From: Urophycis tenuis
Lineage: Eukaryota > Chordata > Actinopteri > Gadiformes > Phycidae
Assembly: GCA_036785325.1 (NCBI GenBank)
Contig: JAXIVH010000099.1
Coordinates: forward strand, 189,501 to 253,500
Length of the DNA stretch: 64,000 bases
Reading direction: 5' to 3'
Shown here: piece after piece, positions 22,601-31,320 of the stretch
Layout: each line of letters starts with the position of its first letter
Numbering within the stretch: the stretch's first letter is position 1
Made by a program: the position numbers and the translations under genes
The notes under the pieces: model-generated
Told to the model about the DNA's origin: nothing
Seen by the model: the letters and a program-made list of their open reading frames with translations, nothing else
Databases searched by the model: none

Positions 22601-24147
22601 AAAAAGCCGGTTCCGAGTTTCTTTATTGTCGTCGTCATTGCTATGCGCGGAGTGATATGTGAAGCGGTCAGCAGCAGCGTTGGATGGGGACAGGTGTACT
22701 TTATCGTCTCATAAAGCACACCTATTGGTGACGCTTATCACGCCTGAGGGACTTATCACGCCTCTCAGGCGTTCCTTATTTTTCCATAATCCACACCCTC
22801 TCGTGACTAATTGCTAAATTCTAAAACTGTTAGTCCCAATGCTTGATTCTGATAGGCTGATAGGTGTGCTTTATGAGACGATAAAGTACACCTCAGGCGT
22901 TCCTTATTTTCTCCATAATTCACACCGTCGAGTGGCTAATTGCTATCTTAAAACTGTTACCAACGCGGCAATATGAAAAATCATGTAGCAATAAAAACGC
23001 TTCCGTTTCACTAATAATTCACTAGATGCGCAACAAAGTAGTTCCCAGATACGAGGAAGTAGTTCCCGGCCAGGTTGCAGAAACAACACGTCGCTTGCAA
23101 GCAATCACTTTATTTTTAACAGCCCCTTTCCACAAGCAGTTTATCGACCATAGTTAGTCCATCCAACAAATCGAAGTTAACTTTCCATTCCATAACAAAG
23201 CAGAAAAAAGCCGGTTCCGAGTTTCTTTATTGTCGTCGTCGTTGCTATGCGCGGACAGCTGCGTTGCAGTGCTGCGTTGGATGGGGACAGGTCATAGACT
23301 GTATATATATAGGGACAGGTGTACTTTATCGTCTCATAAAGCACACCTACCAGCCAATCAGAATCAAGCATTGGGACTAACAGTTTTAGAATGAGAGATG
23401 AATAACCGTATAATTTTCCATTTCTATTAAATACACGATGAGCAATAGCCTAGATTCATTCTCAAATCAAAGATCATAATTTTAATGCGTGAACGCGCTG
23501 TGTCCTTTCAGAGCCGCTGCCCAGCATACTGCCATAGTGATGGCTATTTGTAAGTTAACTACCGGTATACAACGTGACATACAGTATATAGAACAGTTTT
23601 TTGTGTGGTTGTTGCTTGAACGACCTTCCACTGACAACCAACCACTAGCATACTGGCTTTCGCCTTACGTTGCTATCGTGATCTCACAACAACACACCCC
23701 GTAGACAAGTAAACAAAGGAAACAAACACTAAAAACAAATGAATGAATGACAAGATAGATTGCAATCCGGCGCACCTTCAAGTGGAATTTCGAAATAGTT
23801 TCTGGATGCTGTGTTTCTGTACTGCAATTTGTTTGTTTCGTGTTATTAAAGGGGTAGTGAAATTTTTTTTCATTTTTATTCATTATTAATTATTTGACAA
23901 AATTACAGTTATTTTAGAAATGGTGACAAAATGGCATTGGTTAAAGGCTACTCTGTCGACGATCATATATGACATATTGCCACTTAAAAACGGGTTTGCG
24001 TTCACTATCACTTTAGATTAAAAAAAAAAAAAAGTCCTACTATTAGTTGTTGATTCTTTATATTTAGTGAAGCTTACCTCCCTGCACGAGGACTTCCACC
24101 ACAAGAAACACGGCTGTTTGAGTCAGAACATTGTGGAGGGCTGTCAT
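13517..24147 (-). CDS. HHLA2-like B7 family membrane protein, copy 2
   Basis: Gene-level entry. Exons 24078-24147, 15104-15412, 13747-14013 and 13517-13665 join in phase 1 to 795 nt, 264 residues plus a TGA. The order is a signal peptide of about 23 residues, IgV (about 24-126), IgC (about 127-215), one transmembrane helix and a short basic tail. The family regulates T-cell activation through receptors on lymphocytes. Intron 1 is 8.7 kb and holds a whole Gypsy element, foldback elements and a MITE. No stop or splice defect was found, making this the best candidate for a functional member here. HHLA2 identity is inferred; another B7-like or butyrophilin-like name is possible. Confidence 0.7.
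13747..14013 (-). CDS. IgC-type exon of copy 2
   Basis: A 267-nt, phase 1-1 exon with acceptor tatcag (14014 up) and donor gtaagt (13746 down). It has C-set cysteines in VTCKSGG and YSCSVQNEH, with the IYPTPQLTW strand between. It lies only 81 bp from the transmembrane exon, so copy 2 has no room for the second IgV seen in copy 3. Confidence 0.82.
14112..15092. mobile_element. TIR element in the IgV-IgC intron, copy 2
   Basis: The inverted arms are about 14112-14250 and 14995-15092. The end acttgttagggccttgag pairs with ggttcaaggtcctaacagta. It occupies the same intron position as 1765-2808 and carries the same SINE, so the insertion predates the copy 1/copy 2 duplication. The right arm is shortened relative to copy 1. 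Confidence 0.6.
14360..14519 (+). mobile_element. tRNA-derived SINE
   Basis: A paralogue of 2007-2173 with A-box tagctcagtggatagagcgg and B-box ggtttgatcccc. It is flanked by atgaaaa (14353-14359) and atgagaa (14520-14526). Confidence 0.7.
15104..15412 (-). CDS. IgV exon of copy 2
   Basis: A 309-nt, phase 1-1 exon from acceptor ctccag (15413 up) to donor gtgaga (15103 down). It contains NCVFGRSCVLPC, IIHWHNG, GRTSLFLNQ and DQGKYMCY. It is nine nucleotides shorter than the IgV exons of copies 1 and 3 in the C'-strand region, where they read KLNGE, and the frame is kept. Confidence 0.82.
15805..15907. repeat. Foldback hairpin, about 50-bp arms
   Basis: The arms 15805-15855 and 15856-15907 are nearly perfect inverted copies (tagcaattagtca outward, ggaacgcc at the centre). 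Related pieces occur at 22775-22815 and 22890-22950. This is the left end of a foldback-type element later split by the Gypsy insertion. Confidence 0.75.
16064..17115 (-). repeat. 3' LTR of the Gypsy element
   Basis: About 1,052 bp. On the minus strand it begins TGTAACAGAGCG at 17115 and ends ATGTAACA at 16064. It contains a gaataaatgg motif near the start, possibly TATA-like, and an AATAAA near 16135-16140 that could serve polyadenylation. The minus-strand DNA just before it (ggcggcgggaaa) is a plausible polypurine tract. Confidence 0.85.
17167..18957 (-). CDS. Gypsy pol: integrase segment
   Basis: 596 codons after the last in-frame stop. An HHCC zinc domain is present (histidines at about 125-130, CQQC at 157-160), followed by the DDE core with Asp192 (AIDF), Asp251 (HSDQG) and Glu287 (CERFNRTL). 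The C-terminal tail contains a small repeated motif, VPSTSFEG. Integrase inserts the cDNA copy into chromosomes. It is in the same frame as the RNase H segment upstream, from which a single TGA separates it. Confidence 0.85.
   Translation of the reverse strand: MDGLILATTIPASITQVIAQQSPLLVTQDLISVFPSHTPADMCSLQQADPAVSKALVFWRRQVRPGPGERRQLPKEALVLLGQWKRLTEQDGVLYRRVFRRDGGEEALQVVLPSTLRQAVLTQAHQQHGHQGIERTTDLLRLRCYWPGMFAEVARWCQQCERCQLAKDTRPATQSFMGHLLAARPNEILAIDFTVLEPSSSGPANILVMTDVFTKYTLAVPTWDQRATTVAKVIIGEWFWKFGVPGRIHSDQGRSFESILIQQLCGLYGVQKSRTTPYHPAGNGQCERFNRTLHNLLRTLPVTAKRDWVKCLPQLLFCYNSTPHQVTGESPHFLMFGQEPRLPLDFLLGRVTEPTSGSIHDWVLEHQTRLRVAFEGVRERLQLAADSRKAPHDLNVHDAPLEEGQRVYLRDLTVRGRHKIHDLWSPVVYQVVRSPPEGGSVYAIAPVGNLQQLKHVHRTLLKACMAMASPTASPPSHLQPPTGPPSSTGESDEEDLLALVPEPLEVLSMPAVDVVPSTSFEGVPSTSFEGVPSTSTDPGITKGPRTSLFCSPQSTATDTQVALRRTGRAGAGQHTNPHRLPRAVSAVEDTLPSQTL
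18994..19584 (-). CDS. Gypsy pol: RNase H segment
   Basis: In frame with the RT segment (after a TAA at 19585-19587) and with integrase (before a TGA at 18994-18996). The motifs LEVDASHGGLGAVLSQ, KLEFLALKWA and YTDNNPL are typical Ty3/Gypsy RNase H, which removes RNA from the RNA-DNA hybrid. The two nonsense codons would divide the polyprotein. Confidence 0.85.
   Translation of the reverse strand, partial: FLGFASYYRRFEEGFAKLAAPLHKLVAEHTGPKGRPIRKGQADRNFGMSWTEACQANFKALKGKLVAAPVLAYADFSLPFILEVDASHGGLGAVLSQEQGGNVRPIAYASRGLRPTERNMTNYSSMKLEFLALKWAMTEKFREYLWGNRCVVYTDNNPLSHLTSAKLGATEQRWAAELASFDFELKYRSGKSNQNA
19585..21318 (-). CDS. Gypsy pol: protease and reverse transcriptase
   Basis: A protease active-site DTGS is at about residue 41, followed by an RT with YASPIILVKKKDGSLR, MDLASGYNQVPV and the catalytic YLDD at about 498-501. 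The frame ends at TAA (19585-19587) just before FLGFASYYRRF, which continues in the same frame in the next segment. The ORF lies in a different frame from gag, offset as in a -1 shift, with only a short separation. Confidence 0.88.
   Translation of the reverse strand: MGGQDFGSESSHRSGPMFSLMSSCPHLDVCIGGVRVPCLVDTGSMVSTIMETFFYEHFEPIGRSSIQPCHWLQLRAANGLAIPYVGYTEYDIELCGKLMPKCGILVVKDPPSGVNPKVPGILGMNVLSKCYREFFEQYGQSLFEVPSLTQAPTSLLQAFQHCHQVETQPSTNLGLVKVRGRRACRVPGGSMLLVPSTFSDRYASGTVLFEPSELGLPPGLLVSPSLVKVDNGTASNPVVNVGNIDVFLYPRTSLGTLQCVHVVSLPAGVREVLPVTVRVSSHAAQVTKPTIKEQMEAIELPLLDKAEQEQVQALLGRYHTVFSAHEGDLGCTNLLSHDIPLLDEVPVRQRYRRIPPSEYELVKSHINQLLESRVIRESCSPYASPIILVKKKDGSLRLCVDYRQLNSKTRKDAFPLPRIEESLDALTGASWFSTMDLASGYNQVPVTERDNAKTAFCTPFGLFEWNRMPFGLCNAPSTFQRLMQRLFGDQQCQSLLLYLDDIVVFSTTVQQHLERLDLVLSRLQNEGLKAKLSKCTFFQRKVKYLGHVVSDQGVATDPSKIEAVAQWRHPNTVSELR
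21345..22320 (-). CDS. Gypsy gag, N-terminally truncated
   Basis: The open frame includes a capsid-like region and a CCHC zinc knuckle (CRRCQRPGHYAREC, about 45 residues from the end) that binds genomic RNA. It ends in TAG at 21345-21347. Upstream the frame stays open into the fragmentary 5' LTR without a convincing ATG, so the leader, primer-binding site and gag start appear deleted. Confidence 0.8.
22324..22493 (-). repeat. Truncated 5' LTR of the Gypsy element
   Basis: Only about 170 bp matching 16946-17115 remain, beginning TGTAACAGAGAGCG at 22493. It then joins directly to gag coding sequence near 22320. About 880 bp of LTR plus the primer-binding site are missing. Confidence 0.8.
22494..23385. 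mobile_element. Foldback-type elements, two tandem copies
   Basis: 22494-22740 is the right half of the element that starts at 15805. 22741-23385 is a second, rearranged copy repeating gaagtagttcccggccaggt, caatcactttatttttaaca and ggtgtactttatcgtctc. The palindromic pair ggtgtgctttatgagacgat / tcgtctcataaagcacacc occurs inside. No coding capacity is seen. Confidence 0.55.
23848..24014. mobile_element. MITE, same family as 3879-4052
   Basis: The left end aaaggggtagtgaa and the right end gttcactatcacttt are inverted relatives. It lies at the paralogous place upstream of the copy 2 signal exon. Confidence 0.55.
24078..24147 (-). CDS. Signal-peptide exon of copy 2
   Basis: An ATG at 24147 opens 23 codons plus one base (MTALHNVLTQTAVFLVVEVL, then VQG), and a gtaagc donor starts at 24077. 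Phase 1 fits the IgV exon at 15412. The intervening intron is long because of the Gypsy insertion. Confidence 0.72.
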
Positions 24148-24299
24148 TCTACTGCTCCTTTGGGACTCTTGTGCCTCTCGGTCTGCTGCAGGTTCAGTGA
24201 TACTTTAGACTTTACTGGACTGGCTCCACTGACTCCCAAGTCCCTGCCCGCGATTTGCGCCTCCTCTCCTCTGCAGATTTAAGGTGTGTTTTTAATTGA

Positions 24300-25595
24300 T
24301 GACGTGCTTGCCTTGAGCCAATGACACAGCAACACACCTATCGTGTATTATAATAAAGCTTACCGCAATATGTTATGGGTTCGATTGATGAATCAGTTTG
24401 AAGATGGATATTCTTTCTTAACTGCTCCCCAATTTCAATCTCTCATTGAGAGACCAACTAGAAGTAGCCTGAAGTCGCCAGAACAATTATACATAATTAG
24501 AATTAGTAATAATTAGTAATTATTATTATTAATTATTAGCAAATTTTAGTGTGGAATCTCTCAGTTCAGCTGTCAGACCTACAACAAATCGCAGCACGTG
24601 AGCGTGTGTTGCGTCAGCGCCAGCCTTCTTGGTTGTTTCATGTAAATGCCTCAATGGGGCCCCCTTAGGGCGCTCCTCTGTATAGTCATCCACAACAAAC
24701 CCGCCCCATATCGGATAGATAGAAGATAGTGATGAGATAAACGGGTCTGCTGGAAATCTGTCTCAACAGGAGGGGGCAAGAGCAAATAAAACACGAGCTG
24801 GCAGATTACTATGCTAAGCCACAGCGCGAATGCTCGTCATTACTGTGTGCAGAATAGGCATCACGTCCCCTTCTTCCTGTGTACTAGGCCTATTTGAATA
24901 TTCCATTGACATTAAATATCTGCATCCATTGAGGATGGGCTCCATATTTTGTCGAGTAAATCAACGTACAATAGTATTTGTCATCTGAATACTGTATGTG
25001 TTTATATTCTTCAGGCCAAAGAACAAGATAGGGATTCCAGAGAGAGTCCATCTGGTTTGTCCCCGGGGGAAATGTTGAATATTAATCTTGAAGGTTGTGT
25101 GTGATCCCGAGGGACATCCAACTGACACATCAAAAACATACCATGATAATTCATTTCACAACATCACACAAAGAAGCGTGTGACCCTGCTTCTGAACATG
25201 TTATTTTCACATGGGTGTGCTTTCACATAAGACAATGACAACACTGTTCTGATTTGAATCTCATTCGCACAGGGTTACCAAGCTTGAAGGTGTGTTTTAA
25301 ATTTAAATTGATGACGTGCTTGCTTGGTTTCGTAACATAGCCTTCCATAAAATAAAATTAAATCGATTGATGCATTGAACACTGATATTCTTTCTTTATT
25401 CCTTCCTAATTACAATAGCTCATTGAGAGACGATTTATTTCAGATTAGTCTTGTTTTACACATTGGACAATGTTATAATGAGATGCATTACCTCAGCAAA
25501 AGTAATTTTGAAATGAAAATGACTCAATATCCATGTCAAATCCAGTGTCGCCATCAATCATCTATATTCACTGCTTCATGAGTCATTCAGAGAAA
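24300..25595. repeat. Duplicated flank, no gene seen
   Basis: 24900-25530 is co-linear with 7380-7990. The part 24440-24880 is unique here, with small AT repeats near 24495-24540. No protein-like ORF, RNA gene or complete element was recognised. Confidence 0.5.
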
Positions 25596-25601
25596 CTCTT
25601 A

Positions 25602-26066
25602 TGAAATATTACAAATGCTGTTCAGAATCCAGAGGATGGAGATAGCAGTGTGCAGTGCTTCTTTTCATATTACTCTGTGATCTGTGATCTTTTTTCAACG
25701 ATAAATGTGCCACCGATCCTGTCAGATGGCAGTGATCACACCTCTGGTTCGGATGCCTCTCTGAAATAAATGATCTACTATTCAACCTTGTGTGCCCCAT
25801 TTTCTTTCCAACCTCCTTTTTTAAACAAATGCCTTTTCCATTTCCATTTGCTTTCTTCATTCACACTTATCTTCATTAAACCTCTGGCTCCTGCTTTCCT
25901 GAAGTCTAAATTTGCATCAATCTCGTGTCCTTTGGTTGCACCTGTTGCACATTTATTACCTTTTTCATGTCCAATCACTGAATGTGCTTGAACCCATATA
26001 AACCCAACTACACCACTCAACTACAACCTACATCCTCTGGATTCTGAACAGCATTTGTAATATTTA
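25602..26066. mobile_element. MITE-like element with 34-bp inverted ends
   Basis: aatattacaaatgctgttca at 25605 is repeated in inverse at 26033-26063 with no mismatch over more than 30 bp. The paralogous flank (about 7990) lacks this segment. About 465 bp; no transposase. The target duplication is unclear. Confidence 0.6.
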
Positions 26067-26296
26067 ATAAAACAGCTTTATGACCTCAATGACGTATGAA
26101 GCAGTGATAGTGACAGTGACACTGGATTTGACATGGAAATGGAGTCATTTTCATATCAAAATAGACCTCTGCTGAGGCAATGGATCTCCTTATCCCATTG
26201 TCCAGTAGCATCTTGACCAGCTGCATGTCTGTGTGGAGACTGCAGTACTGCTGACTGGCAGAAGGTGAGGAGAGTGTTGAGGACAGCAGAGAAAAT

Positions 26297-26372
26297 CAAG
26301 ATTCAACATTCAAGTCCTTTATTGTCAAATGTGCAGCATCACTTATAGTCATACTGTACAATGAAATGTATT
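26297..26372 (-). mobile_element. LINE 3' end fragment
   Basis: The minus strand reads catttcattgtacagta ... gacaataaaggacttgaat, the same style of 3' tail as the Rex/CR1-like LINE ending near 58940. It is a short 5'-truncated fragment. Confidence 0.5.
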
Positions 26373-26479
26373 GGACGAGGCCCGTTCCAACATGGAAGGA
26401 AAATCAATGAAAACAGTTAAATTAAATTAAATACAACAAACTACCATAAGGACAGAACAACAGTAAGAGCAGCAATGGA

Positions 26480-27930
26480 GAATGTAAGATGAGGACTGAA
26501 AATAAGCAGCAATGGAGAATGATTTGTAGCAGCATTGTAGAAATATTAATTGCATCCTGAAAGCCTGTAAGTATTTACTGTATCATACATAAACTGGAGG
26601 GTTGTTCATGAGTTTTGATGGAAGCAGTTGTAAAATATGACACGATACAGATGTGGAGGAGACATATGGTCATAGGGACTTCTCTCTCCTGTATTCAGGA
26701 CATTGCACCTAAACCAGTGGTGTCAAACTCATTTAGGTTCAGGGGCCACATATAGCCTAATTAGATGTCAAGTGGGCCAGACCAGTACAATCACTACAGA
26801 ATTACCTTAACAATAAGTCCATGAAGTACAAGTACATTAGGATAATCTTCATATTTAATGAAATATCCTTTTACAAAACATGTCATGAACAACCTCAGAT
26901 TTCAGGTTTCTACAATATGTTGTATTGTCACCATGATGAGTCTCATAGTGGCGCCAAATATTGTATTCCTTGAGCTCCGACACTTGTTAATTACACACCA
27001 AGCACACGCATGCATGGAAGCATGGTTTCCCACTCAACTCTGTGAATAAATAGGAAGCGGCTCATTTCTCTGCCTTTATGACTTGTTCAAAGTTCACCTG
27101 AACCCTGTGTGAGGGCTGGCATCTGAATTTCAAGCACCGCCCTGTTAGGTAGGGTCAGAGGTAGTTCCCTGCCTTCATAAGGACAGGTGAGGGCAATTAG
27201 TGCCTCTTTGTCTGAGGCCTGGTTGTGTGGCAGGAATGCTGTGTCATGCAGGTAAGGGAGAGTGAAGGAGAAAGATGTTATATTAACTTATTAGAAATCT
27301 AATGAGATCTTTTGTATATTTAGTTGTGGTGTGACTGTCTTGAGTGATCCAGACTGAGCATGCTCTGTAGACCTGTGCTGAAGAGGTATGTCTCAGTGAA
27401 CTTTGGGGTTTCATTAAACTTAAGACATATCACTAATATGATATTATATTTCTTCAGGCAAAGACTCAGCTCTTCCCCATCCCCTTTTAAGGCAAAGTAG
27501 AGCCTCTCAACTGTTGCATTGCTTTTTAGCAGAGCCCCACATGAAGAAGGTAACTGAAACCAGTATGGTAATGTAGGAGGGTCAAGCCCTCTGAGGTATG
27601 TTGTCAGCTGATGAGACTGATGACTTTTGTTGTGTTTTTCTTTTCCCTTTTCACTTTTAAGCAGAGCTCCACATGAACAAGGCCAGACTGCTGCTTTGCC
27701 TGAGCCAGTTTGCCAAGGCTGTTGGCGAATGTGTTTACAGACTGATCAACTTAAATAATTTGTAGATGGTTGAATATTGTCTCTTTATATTGATCGTAGT
27801 GATGCTGAATATTTGTGAACCAAAACCTGAACCAACTGAATGTCATTTTATTTTCTGTCTTTTGTTTTGATTAGGCAGTGTGACGACCTGCGGGGAGTAG
27901 TCGTGGGATATGCACCCCTCCTTGCATGCA
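26480..27930. repeat. Segmental duplicate of 9480-10660
   Basis: Co-linear with 9480-10660, including a hAT-like start at 26716 (cagtggtgtcaaactcattt) and agcagagctccacatgaaca at about 27660. The middle part (26880-27560) differs from the other copy and holds no recognised gene. Confidence 0.65.
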
Positions 27931-28292
27931 GTGTGGTATGTTTGAAGGGTAGTGGTCACTGCACTGGTTGGTGGGTTTGATTCTCCTTGCAGTGTAAGTT
28001 GTAGTGTTTGCAGTGATCAGTGTGCACACGAGGTGATTTCTATTGGGGTCTGCGATAGAATCTCCCCGTGGTAGGTGCCCTGTCCTGCCCATTTCTCACA
28101 ACCATTTCATATTTTATTGTATTTCATGTTATTATGTAGCTACTTGTTATTTATATGTGATAGGTAGAGGTATTGTGGTAGAGCTCTCCCTCTCTCCTCT
28201 GCCTGTTTGGCCACGCCTCCGCAATCAGGTATTGACAGCAGCTGAGCTGGCTCCCTTTATAAAAGCAGCTGCAGGCAGTTAGCAGTAGGCTT

Positions 28293-29140
28293 AGGGGGTC
28301 AGGTAAAATTCATGTGGGTCCCAGCGCATGTAGGGGTGAGGGGAAATGAGAGGGCAGATGAGTTGGCCAAGAGGGCTTTAAAGAAAGATAGTGTAGAAAT
28401 GCAACTTAGTAGTAGTAAAGCAGAGCTAAAGTGTGTAATCTGGGAAAAGGCTAATCAATTGTGGCAAGAGAGGTGGGATAGAGAAGAGAAAGGGAGACAT
28501 CTTTATCAAGTTCAGAGGAGTGTCAGAGGGGTGAGAATGGGTAGTGGGTGTAGGAGAGAGGACATTGTGTTGTCAAGGTTAAGGATTGGACATTGTGCGT
28601 TGAATAAAACATTGAAACTATTGGGGAAACATCAGACGGGTTTATGTGAAGGGTGTCAGGAGGAGGAGTCAGTGGAGCACGTGGTTCTGAGGTGTAGGAG
28701 GTATGAGAAGCAGAGGGAGGTAATGAGGAGTAGGATTAGGGAGTTGGGGGTGCAGGAAATCACTTTAAAAAGATTACTGGGTGAGAGAGCACAGGTTAGG
28801 GTTTTGTTAGGTTTTTTAAAAGAAACAGGGGTGTTTTTTTAGAATTTGAGGATAGGCAGGAATAGAAGATTAGGGCAGTGGGGGTGACCGGGGTAGGGAG
28901 TGCAGGATACGGGTAGGGTTTATTTATTTATTTATTTATTTTTATTTAATTTATTTATTTATTATTATTATTATTATTTTTTTTTTTCTTTCCCCTTGTT
29001 TGTTATTGGGTAGACTTAGTGTACCGGTAGATTGTAAGTCTTGTCTGGCCCACACTCCAGGACAGGTGGCGGTAATGCGCCAATAGCTGGTAGCCAACCG
29101 CCGTTAAACAAAAAGAAGAAGAAGAAGAAGAAGAAGAAGC
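28293..29140 (+). mobile_element. 5'-truncated I-like LINE
   Basis: A clean insertion bounded by the 12-bp direct repeat agcagtaggctt (28281-28292 and 29141-29152). It contains the end of ORF2, an AT-rich 3' UTR, a conserved tail (ggacaggtggcggtaatgcg) and a terminal (GAA)n run. RNase H at the ORF2 C-terminus and the GAA tail suggest the I/Nimb group. Confidence 0.8.
28297..28842 (+). pseudogene. LINE ORF2 C-terminus (RNase H and zinc motif)
   Basis: The frame enters truncated at 28297. MWVPAHVGVRGNERADELAK is the end of an RNase H domain containing its last catalytic Asp. It is followed by a C-x2-C-x7-H-x4-C motif (CEGCQEEESVEHVVLRC) and a TAG at the end. The endonuclease and RT portions are absent through 5' truncation, so it cannot act alone. 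Confidence 0.8.
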
Positions 29141-29651
29141 AGCAGTAGGCTTGCTGGTGTGCAGCTTCCAGGTATGTCTGTTAGAGATTAGAGTGGTTTT
29201 AATCTTTGTTCTTTTGTTGTTGTTGGTAGTGATGGGCAGATTAAGCTTCTTTGAAGCTTTCTAGCCAAGTGGTTCGCAAATAGGTTAATTTCTCGACGCT
29301 TCATGTGCACACAACCCCCCCCCCTGCTGGTCAGAAATTGCTACAGGAGTAATTCATGCTATGACTGAGAATTACATTCACCTTCATATATATTGCATTT
29401 ATGGTTCATGTATTGAACCAAATAAATGAAATGTATATTTGCATGTGTACTCGTGTGTAACATGAAAATAAGTGGAATTCTGTAAATAGTTTCAATGTAA
29501 TTTTCGTCAATATCCGATAAGACATTAACAAACATGACACTGCCAGGACAATTGTTGTTTTAAAGCGCTACTGTGTTTTAACAAGGAAGACTGTGTTGCT
29601 TATGGATGAAGATATAAAGATCGTTGTGCTTGTGCAACTGATGGATTTATT

Positions 29652-29977
29652 TCATCGATTTTTATTTAAGAACAATATTTGTCCTTCTGTGCTTGGATTG
29701 AGACGATTCCTCTTTTTGGAAATTACTTGTCCTGCTTTGGAGAACACTCTCTCGCATGGAACAGATGAGGCTGGGGTGCACAAGTACACAATTGCTAGCT
29801 TGTACAGGTTAGGGTAAATCCACTTCTGCCTCTCCCAATAGATAAGTGGGTCATCGATCCTCCCAATATTTGGCTTAGACAGATGGTGCTGAACCTCCAC
29901 TGTGACATCAGCTGTCACATTGTGCTTCATTCTGGATGCCATCACTGTGGCGTCTAGATGACTCCACAGCTTGTTTC
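29652..29977 (-). pseudogene. hAT transposase, C-terminal dimerisation exon
   Basis: An acceptor cttctcag lies at 29978-29985. The exon reads NKLWSHLDATV, DDPLIYWERQKW, then LCTPASSVPCERVFSKAG and KRNRLNP, the classic hAT dimerisation signature, and stops at 29652. It joins in phase 1 to the exon ending at 30058. Confidence 0.82.
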
Positions 29978-30057
29978 CTGAGAAGCATAAACGGATAATG
30001 TAAGCGAGGGTCATAACACATCTAAATTAACTTGACTAACGGAGAAAAAAAAATTAC

Positions 30058-30440
30058 CAGGTCTTTCAACTACATTAGCAGTTGTCGTTGAAGCCTCTGC
30101 AGATGATTGTTGATGGCTGGTTTCCCTTATGCCATTGGCAGACTCATATGTGAGTCGTCTTGCTGCTTCATCAGTCTTTGAGTGACTACAGAAACCTATT
30201 GTTTTGAATCTGGGATCATGTAATGTAGGAAGTGATGTAATGCTGGAGCTCAGTAGAGTATGTAGCTTTTCCCTGAGCAGCTTGATGAGGTGCTCTCCCA
30301 GCTCTCTAGCCAGTGGATTACTGCTCCTCATTGTCTCCTCTTGGAGCATCTTCTCGATCATTTTGAGCAGTGGAATGACCTTTGAGCCAGACACTATTTT
30401 CTCTTCAGAAAGCTCCACAATGTGTCTTTGTGGAACACAC
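30058..30440 (-). pseudogene. hAT transposase, middle exon
   Basis: It contains VELSEEKIVSGSKVIPLLKM and LHDPRFKTIGF, typical of ZBED1-type hAT transposases, and ends at a gtaatt donor below 30058. Its upstream junction near 30440 is where a few hundred codons of the catalytic domain are missing. Confidence 0.75.
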
Positions 30441-30580
30441 CTTCCTTGTTGGGATCACATAGGTTGGATCCAATTTTCCCACAAACTCCCTAAATCCCTG
30501 ATCCTCCACAATGCTAAAAGGCTGTGTGTCTCCCACAATCATAGATACCAAGGCCTCATCCAGCTCCTTCTTCCTGGTCA
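30440..30580 (-). pseudogene. hAT transposase, N-proximal core fragment
   Basis: An acceptor tttcttccag is followed by VTRKKELDEALVSMIVGDTQ and FSIVEDQGFREFV, the conserved start of the hAT core, and then LDPTYVIPTRK before the frame is lost at the deletion junction. Confidence 0.72.
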
Positions 30581-31025
30581 CTGGAAGAAAACAGCTTTGT
30601 GAATGCTGTATCAGTTCTGTTCATTTCATTACCATTGTGGTTGGTAAACAAATATGGTAACAATGGAAGAGGATGTTACTATAGTAGGATTTGAATTGGT
30701 TATCTGTATGGAAGGCATGAAAATGCCTCAGCATAGATGAGGTGTTGTTGTATCCCAACTCCTTGGCACACATTGGACCTTGGAATGAAATAAAATATAT
30801 ATAAAATCAAAGATCCCCAAATAACAAAAACAATAGGGACCTCGTCCTGTTTCACAGGCTCGGTTCCTAAATATGGTGAAGAATGATAGGCTAGTATATT
30901 GAATTACACACAAAAAAATGTACGACTAATGACGTTAAGACTAATAGAAATACAATTATACCTTGTTTTGGATAAAATAGGCTACCATAATAATCAAGAG
31001 TGAATGAGTGAACACATAGGCCTAC

Positions 31026-31094
31026 CTTATTAGCAGAAATAAGATCAAAGTGTTCCCATACTGGGGAATGTTTTTGTTTTCTTGCAGGCTCCAT
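31026..31094 (-). pseudogene. hAT transposase first exon (BED finger start)
   Basis: An ATG at 31094 opens 23 codons including SPVWEHFDLISANK, the beginning of a BED zinc finger, and ends in a gtaggc donor. The exon with the finger's zinc ligands is not found, which fits internal deletion. Confidence 0.65.
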
Positions 31095-31098
31095 GAAA

Positions 31099-31320
31099 AC
31101 TGAAACTCACACTGATACTCACTGACACTCACTGAAACTTACTATAACTTGCACTGAAACTCACTATAACTCACACTGATACTCACTGACACTCACACTC
31201 AAAGTCACTCTGAAACTCACTCACACTCAAAGTCACTCTGACACTCACTGACACTCATTCTGAAACTCACTGACACTCATTCTGAAACTCACTGACACTC
31301 ACTCTGAAACTCATATCGAA
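31099..31320. repeat. Degenerate minisatellite, (actcactgaaa)-like
   Basis: Tandem, imperfect 10- to 24-bp units built from cactcactgacactcac and ctctgaaactcac, located at the start of the hAT transposase gene, probably a subterminal expansion in the element. Confidence 0.75.

Noticed and set aside
30204..30602. Plus-strand ORF of 132 residues
   Set aside because: It is antisense to the hAT transposase exons, which carry clear family motifs.
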